DNA from: Streptomyces actuosus
GTDB taxonomy: Bacteria; Actinomycetota; Actinomycetes; Streptomycetales; Streptomycetaceae
Reading direction: 5' to 3'
Assembly (NCBI RefSeq): GCF_016921115.1
Contig: NZ_JAFFZS010000003.1
Location: 186,001 to 250,000 of the forward strand
DNA length: 64,000 bases
Of the stretch, positions 8,108 to 16,854 are shown piece after piece; position 1 is the stretch's first letter, and each line of letters begins with the position of its first letter. A program made the translations under genes and the position numbers. The notes under the pieces were generated by a model that was not told the origin of the DNA, did not search any database, and was given only the letters and a program-made list of their open reading frames with translations.

Positions 8108-8790
8108 CGACCCTCGCCCTGAACGGCAGCCCTCTGTGGTACGCCGGCCGCGCCGGCGGCACCGTCGCGCTGATCCTGCTCACCGCCACCGTGGTGCTCG
8201 GCATCGCCTCCGGCGGGCGGGCGGCACCCCGGCGGATCGGCCGCTTCGAGATCGGTGTGCTCCACCGCAACCTGTCCCTGCTCACCCTGGCCTTCCTCGC
8301 CGTGCACGTGGCGACGGTGGTGCTCGATCCGTTCGTGCACCTGAGCTGGGCGGTGGCCGTGCTGCCGTTCGGGGCGTCGTACCGGCCGCTCTGGCTCGGC
8401 CTGGGCACCGCCGCCTCGGATCTGCTGCTGGCGGTGCTGGCGACCACCGCGCTGCGGCTGCGGCTGGGAGTGCGGCGCTGGAAGGCGGTGCACTGGACCG
8501 CGTACGCGGCGTGGCCGCTCGCCCTCTTCCACGGCGTCGGAACCGGCACCGACACCCGGCTCCCCCTCCAGCTGTGGCTGTACGCCGCGTGCCTGGCCGC
8601 GGTGGTCGCCGCCGTGTGGTGGCGGCTCGCCCGGTCCGGTCCGGGCCGGGTCACCGGACGCCTGGTGGCGGCCCTGTCCGCCGGCGCCGTCCCGGTGCTG
8701 CTGACCGCGTTCCTGGCGAGCGGAGCGCTGCAGCCCGGCTGGGCCCAGCGCGCCGCCGCGGCGGCGATCACTGCCGGAGGCGGACGGTGA
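8104..8790 (+). CDS. Ferric-reductase-like transmembrane protein (MsrQ/YedZ-like)
   Basis: A 228-residue polytopic membrane protein with about six helices. Histidines placed for haem ligation are visible in VLHRNLSLLTLAFLAVHVATV and in HWTAYAAWPLALFHGVGTGTD, the pattern of ferric-reductase-like haem b membrane proteins. It probably passes electrons across the membrane between the cytoplasmic NADH/ferredoxin partners encoded next and an extracytoplasmic flavin or other acceptor. It starts in an ATGA overlap with apbE and ends in a GTGA overlap with the NuoF-like gene. The electron acceptor is unknown. Confidence 0.85.
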   Translation: MTTLALNGSPLWYAGRAGGTVALILLTATVVLGIASGGRAAPRRIGRFEIGVLHRNLSLLTLAFLAVHVATVVLDPFVHLSWAVAVLPFGASYRPLWLGLGTAASDLLLAVLATTALRLRLGVRRWKAVHWTAYAAWPLALFHGVGTGTDTRLPLQLWLYAACLAAVVAAVWWRLARSGPGRVTGRLVAALSAGAVPVLLTAFLASGALQPGWAQRAAAAAITAGGGR

Positions 8791-10130
8791 ACGGCCCGGC
8801 CCCGGCGCCCCTCGCTCCGAACGGCACCGCAGCCGGAGCCGACGATCCCGCGACGGACCGGCTGCTGGCCGGCTGGCGGGCCACCGGCCGTCCCGCCGAC
8901 CTGACCGGCCACCTGCGGCGGCACGGGCCGCCCCCGAAGGCCGCACGGGCCGGCGCCGGCGTGGCGGCAACCCTGGCAGCGGTGGTCGAGGAGGCCGGGC
9001 TCACCGGGCGCGGCGGCGCCGGATTCCCCACCGCGCGGAAGCTGCGTGCCGTCGCGGCGGCCCGCGGCCGCGCGGTCGTCGTGGTCAACGCCATGGAGAG
9101 CGAGCCCGCCAGCCGCAAGGACCAGTTCCTGCTCGCCGTCGCGCCCCACCTCGTCCTCGACGGCGCCGTCCTCGCCGCGACCGCGGTCGGCGCCGACACC
9201 GTCCACGTATGCGTGCCCCGTCTCCGTCACGCCCAGTTCCAGCAACTGGGTGCGGCCGTCGAGGAACGCGCCCACGCCCGCCTCGACCCGGTGCGGATGC
9301 GCCTGCACGCCCTCCCGCACGCCTACGTCTCCAGCGAGTCGACCGCCCTGGCCCGCTGGCTCGACGGGGGACCGGCACGCCCCCGCGGCGGCACACCGCG
9401 CCTGCACGACCGCGGCGTGGCCGGGCGGCCCACCCTCGTCCACAACGCCGAGACCCTCGCCCATCTCGCCCTCGTCGCACGGCACGGACCCGCCTGGTTC
9501 CGGCAGGCCGGCACACCGCAGGAGCCCGGCACCACACTCGTCACGGTCTCCGGCGCCGTCGCCGTCCCGGCCGTCCTGGAGGTCGCGCTCGGCACACCGG
9601 TCGCCGCCGTCCTCGACCGTGCCGGCGGCCCCACCGAGCCGCTGCAGGCGGTCCTGCTCGGGGGCTTCGCCGGGACCTGGCTGCCGCCCGAGCACCTGCC
9701 CACCCCCCTCACCCGGCGCGACCTCGCCCCGCTGGGCGCAGCACCGGGGGCGGGCGTGCTCGTCGCACTGCCCGCCTCGGCCTGCGGGCCGTGCGAGACG
9801 GCCCGCATCCTCGCCTACCTGGCCGCCCACGGAGCCCGGCAGTGCGGTCCCTGCCGGTTCGGGCTGCCCGCCGTCGCCGCGGACTTCGCCACGCTGGCCG
9901 CAGGACGGGCCGACCCCGAGCTGCCCTCCCGGCTGCACCGCCGGACCGCCCTGCTGCCGGACCGCGGCGCCTGCCGCCACCCGGACGGAGCCGCCCGCCT
10001 CGCCGCCTCCGCGCTGCGCACCTTCGCCGAGGACATCGAACGGCACCTCACCCGCGGCGCCTGCCCCGCCGCCCACCGGACGCCCCGCATCCCCGTACCG
10101 CCCGCCACACCCCCGGAGACCTGGCGATGA
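8787..10130 (+). CDS. NuoF-like NADH/FMN/iron-sulfur oxidoreductase subunit
   Basis: The 447-residue protein resembles the NADH-binding subunit of complex I. The FMN/NADH glycine loop is GRGGAGF (74-80), followed by NAMESEPASRKDQ, equivalent to the NuoF NADEGEPGTFKD segment, then an SLBB-like region (VSGAVAVPAVLEV) and a C-terminal 4Fe-4S site with Cys333, Cys336, Cys353, Cys356 and Cys396 as candidate ligands (two CGPC motifs and GACRHP). No NuoE or NuoG gene is adjacent, so this is a free-standing relative. It likely oxidises NADH and feeds the ferredoxin and membrane protein of the same operon. The GTG start overlaps the previous stop. Confidence 0.88.
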   Translation: MNGPAPAPLAPNGTAAGADDPATDRLLAGWRATGRPADLTGHLRRHGPPPKAARAGAGVAATLAAVVEEAGLTGRGGAGFPTARKLRAVAAARGRAVVVVNAMESEPASRKDQFLLAVAPHLVLDGAVLAATAVGADTVHVCVPRLRHAQFQQLGAAVEERAHARLDPVRMRLHALPHAYVSSESTALARWLDGGPARPRGGTPRLHDRGVAGRPTLVHNAETLAHLALVARHGPAWFRQAGTPQEPGTTLVTVSGAVAVPAVLEVALGTPVAAVLDRAGGPTEPLQAVLLGGFAGTWLPPEHLPTPLTRRDLAPLGAAPGAGVLVALPASACGPCETARILAYLAAHGARQCGPCRFGLPAVAADFATLAAGRADPELPSRLHRRTALLPDRGACRHPDGAARLAASALRTFAEDIERHLTRGACPAAHRTPRIPVPPATPPETWR

Positions 10131-10360
10131 ACCGCGCCCGCGCCGGCACCCGCACCCTGCGCGTCGACCGCATCGCCTGCACCGGGCGGGGCCTGTGCGC
10201 CGAACTGCTCCCCGAGCTGATCGCCCTGGACGAATGGGGCTACCCCGTCGTCGCGGACCCGACCGTCCCCGGCCGGCTCCGCGGCCACGCCCGCCGCGCC
10301 GTCGCCGCCTGCCCGCGCCTGGCCCTGCGCCTCGACGACACCGGACGTCGCCCCGGGTGA
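10127..10360 (+). CDS. Ferredoxin, probably [3Fe-4S]
   Basis: A 77-residue ferredoxin with the C-x5-C spacing in CTGRGLC and a distal CP (AACPRL), so three cluster ligands, the usual pattern of Streptomyces [3Fe-4S] ferredoxins that serve P450s and oxidoreductases. The ATG overlaps the stop of the NuoF-like gene, so the two are translationally coupled and probably exchange electrons. The gene closes the operon; a strong hairpin follows 22 bases after its stop. Confidence 0.9.
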   Translation: MNRARAGTRTLRVDRIACTGRGLCAELLPELIALDEWGYPVVADPTVPGRLRGHARRAVAACPRLALRLDDTGRRPG

Positions 10361-10382
10361 CCCTCCCGCGACCGCACCGGCT

Positions 10383-10408
10383 GTCCGGCCCTGGGAGCAG
10401 GGCCGGAC
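10383..10408 (+). terminator. Terminator hairpin after the ferredoxin operon
   Basis: GTCCGGCCCTG pairs perfectly with CAGGGCCGGAC over a GGAG loop, an 11-bp GC stem with no U-tract. It separates the electron-transfer operon from the P-type ATPase gene. Confidence 0.75.
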
Positions 10409-10500
10409 GTCCCCTGCCGCCGGACCTCTCGCGCGCGTTGTATGGAGGGGGAGGCGACGGACGGGAACCGGCCCGCCGCCCGGAAGGACCGAGGTGCGCC

Positions 10501-12834
10501 ATGGACCACACCACCCTCCGCGAGCGGCTGCGCCGCCCGGCCGCCGAGGGCGCCTCCCCCCGGTTCGAAACGGTGCTCCTGGCCGTCACGGCGGCAGCCC
10601 TGACCGCCGGAGTCGTCGCGTGGCTCCTCGGCGCCCCCGGCACGGCGGACCTGTTCTGGGCCCTGGGCACCGTGTCCGCCGTCGTACCCGCGATGGGCTG
10701 GGTACTGGCCGCCCTGCGGCACGGCCACGCGGGTGTGGACCTCATCGCCGTGCTCGCACTCGGCGGCACACTGGCCGTCGGCGAGTACCTGGCCGGTGCC
10801 CTGATCGCGCTGATGCTCGCCACCGGCCGCACCCTGGAAGCGGCCGCCCGCCGGCGCGCCTCCCACGATCTGCGAGCCTTGCTGGAACACGCGCCTCGCT
10901 CGGCGCGCCGCCGCACGGACGCCGGTGTTTCCACGATCCCCCTGGACGAGGTCGCCGTCGGCGACCTGCTCGTCGTCGGCTCCGGCGAAGTCGTCCCCGT
11001 CGACGGACGCGTCGAGAGCGCCGCCGCCGTCCTCGACGAGTCGGTGCTCACCGGCGAGCCCCTCCAGGCCGAGCGGAGCCGGGGCGAACGGGTACGCAGC
11101 GGCGCGGTCAACGCCGGTGCCGCCTTCGAACTGCGCGCCGACGCCACCGAGCAGGACAGCACCTACGCCGCGATCGTGCGGCTGGCCCGGCAGGCCGGGG
11201 CCGAGTCCGCGCCCGTCGTCCGGCTGGCCGACCGCTACGCGGCCTGGTTCCTGCCCCTGGCCCTCGCGGTGGCGGGACTGGCGTGGCTGCTCAGCGGCTC
11301 CGCCGTACGCGCCGTCGCCGTCCTGGTCGTCGCCACGCCCTGCCCGCTGCTGCTCGCCGCGCCGGTCGCCGTCGTCTCCGGCATCTCCCGCGCCTCCCGC
11401 CTCGGTGTCGTCGTCCGCGACGGCGGCGCCCTGGAGAACCTGGGGCGGGCCCGCACCCTCCTGCTCGACAAGACCGGCACCCTCACCCGCGGGCGGCCCC
11501 GCGTCCTCGACGTCACGGCCGCCCCCGACATCCGGCCCGCGGAGGTCCTCCGCCTGGCCGCATCGCTCGACCAGTACTCGCCCCACGTCCTGGCCCGGGC
11601 CATCGTCGACACCGCCCGCGAGCGGGGGCTGGAGCTGTCGCTCCCCGACGACGTCAGCGAGGAAGCCGGGCGGGGCGTCACCGGACGGGTGGACGGGCAC
11701 CAGATCTCCGTCGGCCGGCCCGGTCCCGGGGGCGGCGCGCGGCCTGCCTGGGCCACGGCGGTGGACAACCGAGCCCTCCTCGACGGCGCGGCCGTCGCCT
11801 GGCTCAGCGTCGACGGGCACCTGGCCGGAGCCGTCCTGCTGCGCGACCCCCTGCGCCACGACGCCCCGCGCACCCTGCGCCACCTGCGCGCGGCGGGGAT
11901 CCACCGGCTCGTGATGCTCACCGGCGACCGTGCCGCGCCCGCCCAGGAGGTCGCCGCCGTCCTCGGCCTCGACGCCGTGAGCGCCGAACTCGGCCCGGCC
12001 GACAAGGTCGCCGCCGTACGCACCGAACGCGAACGCGCGGTCACCGTGATGGTCGGCGACGGCGTCAACGACGCACCGGCGCTCGCCGCGGCGGACATCG
12101 GCGTCGCCATGGGGGCGCGCGGGTCCACCGCCTCCTCCGAGGCCGCCGACATCGTCCTGACCACCGACCGCGTGGACCGCCTGGCCGACGCCGTGTCCAT
12201 CGCCCAGCGTGCCCGGCGGATCGCCGTGCAGAGCGCCCTGGGCGGCATGCTGATGTCGCTGGCCGCCATGGCGGCGGCCGCCGCCGGCCTGCTGCCGCCG
12301 GCCGTCGGCGCGCTGCTCCAGGAAGGCATCGACGTCGCCGTCATCCTCAACGCCCTGCGCGCCCTGCGGGTCGACCGGGCCGTGCGGCCGGCCCTCACCC
12401 CGGCGGCCGAGGCCCTCATCCACCGGTTCGCCGCCGAGCACGATGATCTGCAGGACGTCCTCGAAGCCGTGCGCGACGCCGCCGACCGCCTCTCCGGTAC
12501 CCCCGGCCCGACCGCCCTGGCCGCCGTCGAGGACACCCACCGGCTGCTGACGGAGCGTCTCCTGCCGCACGAGTACGCAGAGGAGCACCAGCTCTACCCG
12601 GCCCTGGCCCCGACCCTCGGCGGACCCGAGGCCACCGCCACCATGAGCCGCGCCCACACCGAGATCGAGCGCCTGTCCCGACGTATCGCCACCCATCTGC
12701 AACTGGCCCACGCCGAGGGCGAACTGGCACCCGAGCAGCTCGACGACCTGCGCTCCTGCCTCTACGGCCTGAACACGGTCCTGCGCCTGCACTTCACGCA
12801 GGAGGAGGAGAACTACTTCTCGCTCGCTCCCTGA
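10501..12834 (+). CDS. P1B-5-like metal-transporting P-type ATPase with C-terminal hemerythrin domain
   Basis: The 777-residue protein has hydrophobic helices at about 20-110, an actuator domain with LTGEP (about residue 183), a membrane metal site TPCPLLLAAP with Cys281, phosphorylated Asp323 in DKTGTLT, the hinge MVGDGVNDAPALAAADIGVAMG and two last helices. Residues from about 640 to the end form a hemerythrin-like four-helix bundle (EHDDLQ, HEYAEEHQLYP, HTEIE, HFTQEEENYF). TPCP plus hemerythrin is the P1B-5 pattern, in which Fe(II) or Ni export has been reported. The hemerythrin domain probably senses oxygen or iron. There is no N-terminal metal-binding domain. GGAAGGACCGAGG precedes the ATG. 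Confidence 0.93.
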   Translation: MDHTTLRERLRRPAAEGASPRFETVLLAVTAAALTAGVVAWLLGAPGTADLFWALGTVSAVVPAMGWVLAALRHGHAGVDLIAVLALGGTLAVGEYLAGALIALMLATGRTLEAAARRRASHDLRALLEHAPRSARRRTDAGVSTIPLDEVAVGDLLVVGSGEVVPVDGRVESAAAVLDESVLTGEPLQAERSRGERVRSGAVNAGAAFELRADATEQDSTYAAIVRLARQAGAESAPVVRLADRYAAWFLPLALAVAGLAWLLSGSAVRAVAVLVVATPCPLLLAAPVAVVSGISRASRLGVVVRDGGALENLGRARTLLLDKTGTLTRGRPRVLDVTAAPDIRPAEVLRLAASLDQYSPHVLARAIVDTARERGLELSLPDDVSEEAGRGVTGRVDGHQISVGRPGPGGGARPAWATAVDNRALLDGAAVAWLSVDGHLAGAVLLRDPLRHDAPRTLRHLRAAGIHRLVMLTGDRAAPAQEVAAVLGLDAVSAELGPADKVAAVRTERERAVTVMVGDGVNDAPALAAADIGVAMGARGSTASSEAADIVLTTDRVDRLADAVSIAQRARRIAVQSALGGMLMSLAAMAAAAAGLLPPAVGALLQEGIDVAVILNALRALRVDRAVRPALTPAAEALIHRFAAEHDDLQDVLEAVRDAADRLSGTPGPTALAAVEDTHRLLTERLLPHEYAEEHQLYPALAPTLGGPEATATMSRAHTEIERLSRRIATHLQLAHAEGELAPEQLDDLRSCLYGLNTVLRLHFTQEEENYFSLAP

Positions 12835-12981
12835 CATGTGCCCCGTGGTGCTGCGGGACCGTCCACGGCGCGGAGTACCGGATGGTGTGCGGGCGCGGGG
12901 CGGGGTGGGACACACCGCGCCCCGGTCCGGGCGGCGGGTGGCTGGACGGTGGCTCGTGGCGGGTGGTCGGCGGCCGCCCGC

Positions 12982-13617
12982 TCAGCGTCGGATCAGGCCG
13001 AGGCCGGTCGCGGCTGCGACCGCGGCGGTGCGGGAGTCGACACCGAGCTTGGCGTAGACCCGGGCCAGATGGGACTTGACGGTGCCCTCCGTGAGGTGGA
13101 GCCGCCGGCCGATGGCCTGGTTGGACAGGCCGTCGGCAACCAGGGCCAGGACCTCCGTCTCCCGCCGGGTCAGGGAGGTGCCGGGCGACCGCAGCCGGTT
13201 CATGAGCCGGTCGGCGACCGCCGGGGCCAGGGTGGTGCGGCCGGCGGCAGCGGTGCGCACGGCGGCCGCCAGATCCTCGGGCGGTGCGTCCTTCAGAAGG
13301 TAGCCGGTGGCACCGGCCTCGATCGCGGGCAGGGTGTCCGCATCGGAGTCGTAGGTGGTGACGACGACGACCCGCGGGGCGGCCGGGCGGGCGGTGATCG
13401 CGGCCGTGGCCTCCGCCCCGCTCATCCCCCTGCCGAACTGCAGGTCCATCAGGACGACGTCGATGTCGCCCTCGGCGGCGCGCGCGACCGCATCCTCGGC
13501 GGTGGCCGCCTCGGCCACCACCTCCAGGCCCGGCTCGGTCTCCAGCACGGCACGCAGGCCGGCCCGCACCACCGGATGGTCGTCGGCGAGCAGGAGGCGG
13601 ATGGGGGGCGCGGTCAC
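12982..13617 (-). CDS. NarL/LuxR-family response regulator
   Basis: The 211-residue regulator has a receiver domain (LLLADDHPVVRAGL, phosphoacceptor Asp in DVVLMDLQFG, Lys in GYLLKDAP) and a C-terminal LuxR helix-turn-helix (LTRRETEVLALVADGLSNQAIGRRL and EGTVKSHLARVYAKLG). The GTG start overlaps the stop of the kinase gene (GTGA), so the two are coupled. It probably binds the dyad at 14957-14990 between the kinase gene and the divergent ABC exporter, controlling both. Confidence 0.95.
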   Translation of the reverse strand: MTAPPIRLLLADDHPVVRAGLRAVLETEPGLEVVAEAATAEDAVARAAEGDIDVVLMDLQFGRGMSGAEATAAITARPAAPRVVVVTTYDSDADTLPAIEAGATGYLLKDAPPEDLAAAVRTAAAGRTTLAPAVADRLMNRLRSPGTSLTRRETEVLALVADGLSNQAIGRRLHLTEGTVKSHLARVYAKLGVDSRTAAVAAATGLGLIRR

Positions 13618-14915
13618 GGGCGGTCCTCGGGGTCGTTCGCGGAGGAGGAGACAGCAGGAGCAGAAGGAGATGCGGAAGGAGATGCGGAAGGAGGAGTGGG
13701 AGGAGGAGTGGGAGGGGACGCCGGGAGAGCCGCGAGGGGCAGCCGGACGGTGAGGGCCGTGCCCTGGCCCGGGGACGACCGCAGGGTCAGGGTTCCGTCC
13801 AGATCGTGGATCCGCGCGCGCATCGCGGCCAGCCCGAATCCGCCGCTCGCCGGGTCCGGGGCGGGGAGCCGGCCGGGGTCGAACCCGACACCGTCGTCGA
13901 CGACGTCCAGGGCGACGTGGTCCCCGAGGTGACGGAGGGCGACCTCGGCCGTGGTCGCGTGCGCGTGGCGGACGGTGTTCGCCAGAGCGGACTGGGCCAC
14001 GCGCAACAGAGCCACCTCGACGGCCGTCGGCAGGGGCACCGCCGTGCCGGTCACGCGGAAGCGGGCGGCGATCCGGTGCCGCGCGCCGGTCGTGGCGCAC
14101 AGGCGTTCCAGCGCGTCCGCGAGGGTGGTCCCTTCGAGCGCGGGCGGCGTGAGAGCGGCCACGAAGCGGCGGGCCTCGACGAGATTGTCCGCGGCGGCCT
14201 GGCGGGCCTGGGTGACATAGCGGGCGGCGTTTCCCGAGGTGTCGGGCAGGGTCCGCTCGGCGGCACTCAGCAGGAGCTGGATGCTGGAGAACCCCTGTGC
14301 GAGGGTGTCGTGGATCTCGCGGGCCAGACGTTCCCGTTCGGCCAGCACCCCGGCGGTGTGCTGGGCCTCGGCGAGATCGGCGCGGGTGGCGGTCAGTTCC
14401 TCGATCAGACGCCTGCGGTGCTCGCTCTCCCGGTACAGGGCCTGGTACCCCCACACCACGGCGACCGCGACCGCGGCGCCGAGCGCCGGGCCGATCGCCA
14501 TGGCCGGGCTGAACGAGCCCTGGTGAGCGGCGAAGGCACCCGTCGCGGCCAGGGCGGTCGCGGCCACGGCGACCAGGCCGGAGCGCCGCGGCAGCAGATG
14601 GAGCTGGAGGAAGTACAGGGGGAAGGCCAACCACACGCCGTCCGCGGACAGCACCAGCAGCATCAGCCATGCGGCCCCCACCGCGGCCAGCCACCACACC
14701 GCGGCCCGGCGGGAGCGGCGGACACCGGGCAGGAGCGGTCCGGCCGCGTACACCAGACCGCACAGCGCCGCCGCGGCGACGATCGCCCCGGCGTGCTGCC
14801 GGCCGTCGACCACGGCCCGGGCGCCGGCGAGGGCGAGCAGCGCGACGATCAGCAGATGCAGGCACCAGGCCAGGGCACGGGTGGTCGGGGTGAGAGCGGG
14901 AGCGGTGGTGTTCAC
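13614..14915 (-). CDS. NarL-type sensor histidine kinase
   Basis: The 433-residue kinase has about six N-terminal membrane helices (residues 10-165) with almost no extracytoplasmic domain, an intramembrane-sensing layout. A HisKA_3 helix carries the phosphorylated His in REIHDTLAQGFSS, and the HATPase domain shows NTVRHAHATTAEVAL, DDGVGFDP and GFGLAAMRARI. The C-terminal 35 residues are a Pro/Ser/Ala tail encoded by imperfect GGAGGA/GATGCGGAAG tandem repeats, likely variable between strains. Kinases of this form next to ABC exporters commonly sense cell-envelope or antimicrobial stress. Confidence 0.93.
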   Translation of the reverse strand: MNTTAPALTPTTRALAWCLHLLIVALLALAGARAVVDGRQHAGAIVAAAALCGLVYAAGPLLPGVRRSRRAAVWWLAAVGAAWLMLLVLSADGVWLAFPLYFLQLHLLPRRSGLVAVAATALAATGAFAAHQGSFSPAMAIGPALGAAVAVAVVWGYQALYRESEHRRRLIEELTATRADLAEAQHTAGVLAERERLAREIHDTLAQGFSSIQLLLSAAERTLPDTSGNAARYVTQARQAAADNLVEARRFVAALTPPALEGTTLADALERLCATTGARHRIAARFRVTGTAVPLPTAVEVALLRVAQSALANTVRHAHATTAEVALRHLGDHVALDVVDDGVGFDPGRLPAPDPASGGFGLAAMRARIHDLDGTLTLRSSPGQGTALTVRLPLAALPASPPTPPPTPPSASPSASPSAPAVSSSANDPEDRP

Positions 14916-14956
14916 AGTCCTTCCAGCCTAAGGAAACGGAGCACGTGGGGGCCTCC

Positions 14957-14990
14957 ATCGAAAGTTACAACCCCGGCGCTGCCTTTCGAT
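14957..14990. promoter_or_regulatory. Dyad between the two-component system and the ABC exporter
   Basis: ATCGAAAG (14957-14964) and CTTTCGAT (14983-14990) are perfect inverted repeats separated by 18 bases. The dyad lies in the divergent promoter region, 42 bases from the kinase start and 96 from the permease start. It is AT-richer than its surroundings and is the best candidate site for the NarL-type regulator. Confidence 0.65.
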
Positions 14991-15085
14991 CCGTGAAGTG
15001 CCATCCCCGGCCGGATGCCCGCGCGGGGGGCGAGCGGCGACGGTGGAGACACCCACCACCACCGTCGGAAAGGGCAGCCCGAACC

Positions 15086-16174
15086 GTGTACGTCGCCTGG
15101 AGAGACCTCAAGTTCGCCAAGGGGCGGTTCGCCCTGATGGGGACCGTCATCGTGCTGATCACCCTGCTGGTCGCCCTCCTCTCCGGACTCACCGCCGGGC
15201 TGGGACGGCAGAACGTCTCCGCGATCACCGGTCTGCCCGCCGACCGGATCGCCTTCGACGAGCCCGCAGACGGGCAGGACCTTTCGTTCTCCGACTCGAC
15301 CGTCACCGAGGAGCAGTGGCGGCGCTGGTCCGCGAGTCCGGGCGTCACCCGCGCCGAACCGCTGGGCATCACCACGACGAAGGCCACCGCGGGTGATCAC
15401 AGCGCAGGGGTGTCCGTCTTCGGCGTCCGCCCCGGCTCACCCCTCGCCCCGGACGGTGCCCGGATCGACGAGCGCTCCGTGGTGCTGTCCACCACGGCCG
15501 CGGAGGAACTCGGCGCCGAGCCCGGCGACACCGTCGGCCTCGCCGGGCGGCACCTGACCGTGGCCGTCATCGAGGGCGACGCCTCCTTCAGCCACACACC
15601 GGTCGTGTGGACCAGCCTCGACACCTGGCGGACCACCGCGCCGCCGGCCGGCGCGGGCGACACCCCGACCGCGACCGTGATCGCCCTGACCACGGGCGAC
15701 GGCGCCGACGTGACGGCCGCCGACCGGGCCGCCGGGACCCGGACGGTCACCAAGGACGCGTCGCTGACCGCGATCGGCTCCTACACCTCCGAGAACGGTT
15801 CCCTGCAGCTGATGCGGGCCTTCCTCTTCGCCATCTCCGCCCTGGTCGTCGGCGCCTTCTTCACCGTCTGGACGATCCAGCGCAGCGGCGACATCGCCGT
15901 CCTCAAGGCCCTCGGCGCCTCGACCGGCGCCCTGCTCAAGGACGCCCTCGGCCAGGCCGTCGTCCTCCTGACCGGCGGCACCCTTCTCGGCAGCGGCATC
16001 GCCGCAGGCATCGGCGCCTCGCTCGGCGGCTCGGACGTGCCCTTCGTCCTCACTCCCGCCACGGTCCTCGTACCCGCCGCCGTGATGATCCTGCTCGGTG
16101 CGCTCGGGGCCGCGCTCTCCGTCCGCCGTATCACCTCCGTCGACCCCCTGACCGCCCTGGGAAGTGCCCGATGA
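15086..16174 (+). CDS. ABC transporter permease (FtsX/MacB type)
   Basis: The 362-residue permease has an N-terminal helix (about 14-36), a large extracytoplasmic domain to about 230, and three C-terminal helices in the FtsX domain (FLFAISALVVGAFFTVWTIQRSGDIAVLKALGAS is characteristic). The GTG start at 15086 is preceded by AAAGGGCAG and begins right at the conserved YVAWRDLKFAKGRF; longer in-frame starts add non-conserved sequence. With the next gene, whose ATG overlaps its stop, it forms an exporter probably involved in envelope stress or antibiotic resistance, controlled by the divergent two-component system. Confidence 0.93.
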   Translation: MYVAWRDLKFAKGRFALMGTVIVLITLLVALLSGLTAGLGRQNVSAITGLPADRIAFDEPADGQDLSFSDSTVTEEQWRRWSASPGVTRAEPLGITTTKATAGDHSAGVSVFGVRPGSPLAPDGARIDERSVVLSTTAAEELGAEPGDTVGLAGRHLTVAVIEGDASFSHTPVVWTSLDTWRTTAPPAGAGDTPTATVIALTTGDGADVTAADRAAGTRTVTKDASLTAIGSYTSENGSLQLMRAFLFAISALVVGAFFTVWTIQRSGDIAVLKALGASTGALLKDALGQAVVLLTGGTLLGSGIAAGIGASLGGSDVPFVLTPATVLVPAAVMILLGALGAALSVRRITSVDPLTALGSAR

Positions 16175-16854
16175 GCCTGAACCTGACCGACATCACCCTG
16201 ACCTATCCCGACGGTGACAGCCGCCTGACCGCCCTCGACCACGTCACCCTGCACGTGCCGAAGGGCAGCCTGACCGCCGTGGTCGGCCCCTCCGGATCAG
16301 GCAAGTCCAGCCTTCTCGCCGTCGCCGCCACACTCGTCACCCCCGATTCCGGCACCGTCTGCGTCGACGGCACGACCACCACCGGCATGACCCGCGGTGC
16401 GCTCGCCGCACTGCGCCGCCGCACGATCGGCATCGTCTTCCAGCAGCCCAACCTGCTGCCCTCCCTCACCGCGGCCGAACAGCTCCAGGTCATGGCCCGG
16501 ATCGACGGCCGGTCCCCGGTCACGGCACGTCGCAGGGCCATGGAACTGCTGGACGCCGTCGGCCTCGCGGACCAGGCGCAGCGACGCCCCCACCAGCTCT
16601 CCGGTGGGCAGCGGCAGCGCGTCAACATCGCCCGTGCGCTGATGAACGACCCCACGGTGCTCCTCGTGGACGAACCCACCAGCGCCCTGGACCACGAACG
16701 CGGGGCCGCCGTCGTCGGCCTCGTCACCCGCCTCACCCACGAGCGAGCCACCGCCACCGTCCTGGTCACCCACGACCGCACGCACCTCACCGCCGCCGAC
16801 CGGGTCGCCGAGGTCCACGACGGACGCCTCAGCCTCCCGGCCCCGGCCGCCTGA
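16171..16854 (+). CDS. ABC transporter ATP-binding protein
   Basis: The 227-residue ATPase has Walker A GPSGSGKSS (about 36-44), the Q-loop in FQQPNLLPSL, signature LSGGQRQRV, Walker B VLLVDEPTSALD and the switch His in VLVTHD. It belongs to the MacB/LolD class of ATPases that drive FtsX-type permeases mechanically. The ATGA overlap couples it to the permease gene. Confidence 0.95.
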   Translation: MSLNLTDITLTYPDGDSRLTALDHVTLHVPKGSLTAVVGPSGSGKSSLLAVAATLVTPDSGTVCVDGTTTTGMTRGALAALRRRTIGIVFQQPNLLPSLTAAEQLQVMARIDGRSPVTARRRAMELLDAVGLADQAQRRPHQLSGGQRQRVNIARALMNDPTVLLVDEPTSALDHERGAAVVGLVTRLTHERATATVLVTHDRTHLTAADRVAEVHDGRLSLPAPAA

